Positions 63,750 through 64,000 of a DNA stretch of 64,000 bases are shown here, piece by piece (within the stretch, counting starts at the first letter, position 1; each line of letters starts with the position of its first letter). The stretch is from the NCBI RefSeq assembly GCF_000316115.1, contig NZ_JH993797.1:854486-918485 (forward strand), written 5' to 3'. Source of the stretch: Leptolyngbya sp. PCC 7375. Lineage in GTDB: Bacteria; Cyanobacteriota; Cyanobacteriia; Phormidesmidales; Phormidesmidaceae. Made by a program: the position numbers and the translations under genes. The notes beneath the pieces were generated by a model. That model saw nothing but the letters and a program-made list of their open reading frames with translations, did no database searches and had not been told where the DNA came from.

Positions 63750-64000
63750 ATGAACGCCAGCCAGCCTCTGATGCCAATCCTTGTCAGCCCATTGAATGAA
63801 CAAGCTCAAGTGCAAGAGTGGGATTTTGCCTTTGAAGAACTCATGGACCGTATCCGCCCTTACTTTTCAAGGATTGAGGCAGAAGAGAGAGCCCGCAGCT
63901 ATGTGCAAGGCTTACTGAGCCCCATCGAGCGAAAAAATGGTTGGCAACTCGCGGAAGAAGCCGGAGACAGTACCCCCTATGGAATTCAGAATTTGTTAGG
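63750..64000 (+). CDS. IS701-family transposase, N-terminal part (runs off window end)
   Basis: 83 codons remain open at the window end. MDRIRPYFSRIEAEERARSY, VQGLLSPIERKNGWQLAEEA, GDSTPYGIQNLL is the conserved N-terminus of IS701 transposases. The rest lies beyond 64000. The left end of the element must be within 63693-63749; I could not define its inverted repeat. Confidence 0.85.
   Translation, partial: MNASQPLMPILVSPLNEQAQVQEWDFAFEELMDRIRPYFSRIEAEERARSYVQGLLSPIERKNGWQLAEEAGDSTPYGIQNLL

Overview
The window is chromosomal DNA of a cyanobacterium. Evidence: many GCGATCGC (HIP1) octamers in coding DNA, an SbtA/SbtB inorganic-carbon gene pair, single-RRM RNA-binding proteins, long WD40/TIR and PAS-GGDEF-EAL proteins, and a TpsA with a DUF4347 domain. 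Insertion-sequence debris and broken genes are frequent (IS630, IS701, two IS5-type fragments, a MITE-like element, about eight pseudogenes). This suggests a large, mobile-element-rich genome; I do not name a genus.

Layout. 1-1.8 kb: end of cytochrome c oxidase subunit I, then subunit III and a shared terminator. 1.8-6.3 kb (minus): a membrane-anchored ligand-binding protein, a BenE-type transporter, an AraC regulator, an HNH nuclease and a small protein; the last three overlap by ATGA junctions. 6.4-8.4 kb: a Rieske protein gene split by a 171-bp element with 12-bp inverted ends and an 8-bp target duplication. 8.8-11.9 kb (minus): an organoarsenical module (arsR, DUF318/ArsP-type permease, transglutaminase-like protein, arsH) with two matching operator-like sequences. 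12-18 kb: nucleotide cyclase, sterol-desaturase-like protein, PAS-GGDEF-EAL protein, DUF2141 protein. 18.1-22.2 kb: a 1353-residue protein with three TIR domains, a membrane segment and 14 WD40 repeats.

22.3-31.3 kb: two RRM genes, a three-gene set (CrtI/retinol-saturase-like oxidoreductase, SDR, internally deleted AMP-ligase), an intact IS630 element with TA duplication, an Ada-like regulator/methyltransferase overlapping an EamA transporter. 31.3-38.5 kb: an AT-rich stretch with two very small ORFs, then a ClpC-like ATPase, fasciclin protein, decayed radical-SAM gene, prohibitin-like protein and a second sterol-desaturase-like protein. 38.8-46.3 kb: a Ca-loop repeat protein, a TIGR03032-type protein, and a two-partner secretion operon (tpsA-tpsB).

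46.8-53.5 kb: LysE exporter; sbtA and sbtB transcribed divergently about 1.7 kb apart with a leucine-rich-repeat remnant between; exported RidA; AraC fragment; dienelactone hydrolase. 53.8-57.4 kb: LamG protein, polytopic membrane protein and a signal-peptidase-like lipoprotein lacking the catalytic lysine. 57.4-60.3 kb: FAD amino-acid dehydrogenase behind a tandem glycine riboswitch, then a SET-domain/formyltransferase pair. 60.4-62.2 kb: graveyard of IS5 fragments, an aldehyde-dehydrogenase fragment and a frameshifted surface-protein gene. The window ends in a propeller-like protein and the start of an IS701 transposase.

All functions come from reading motifs; no database search was run.
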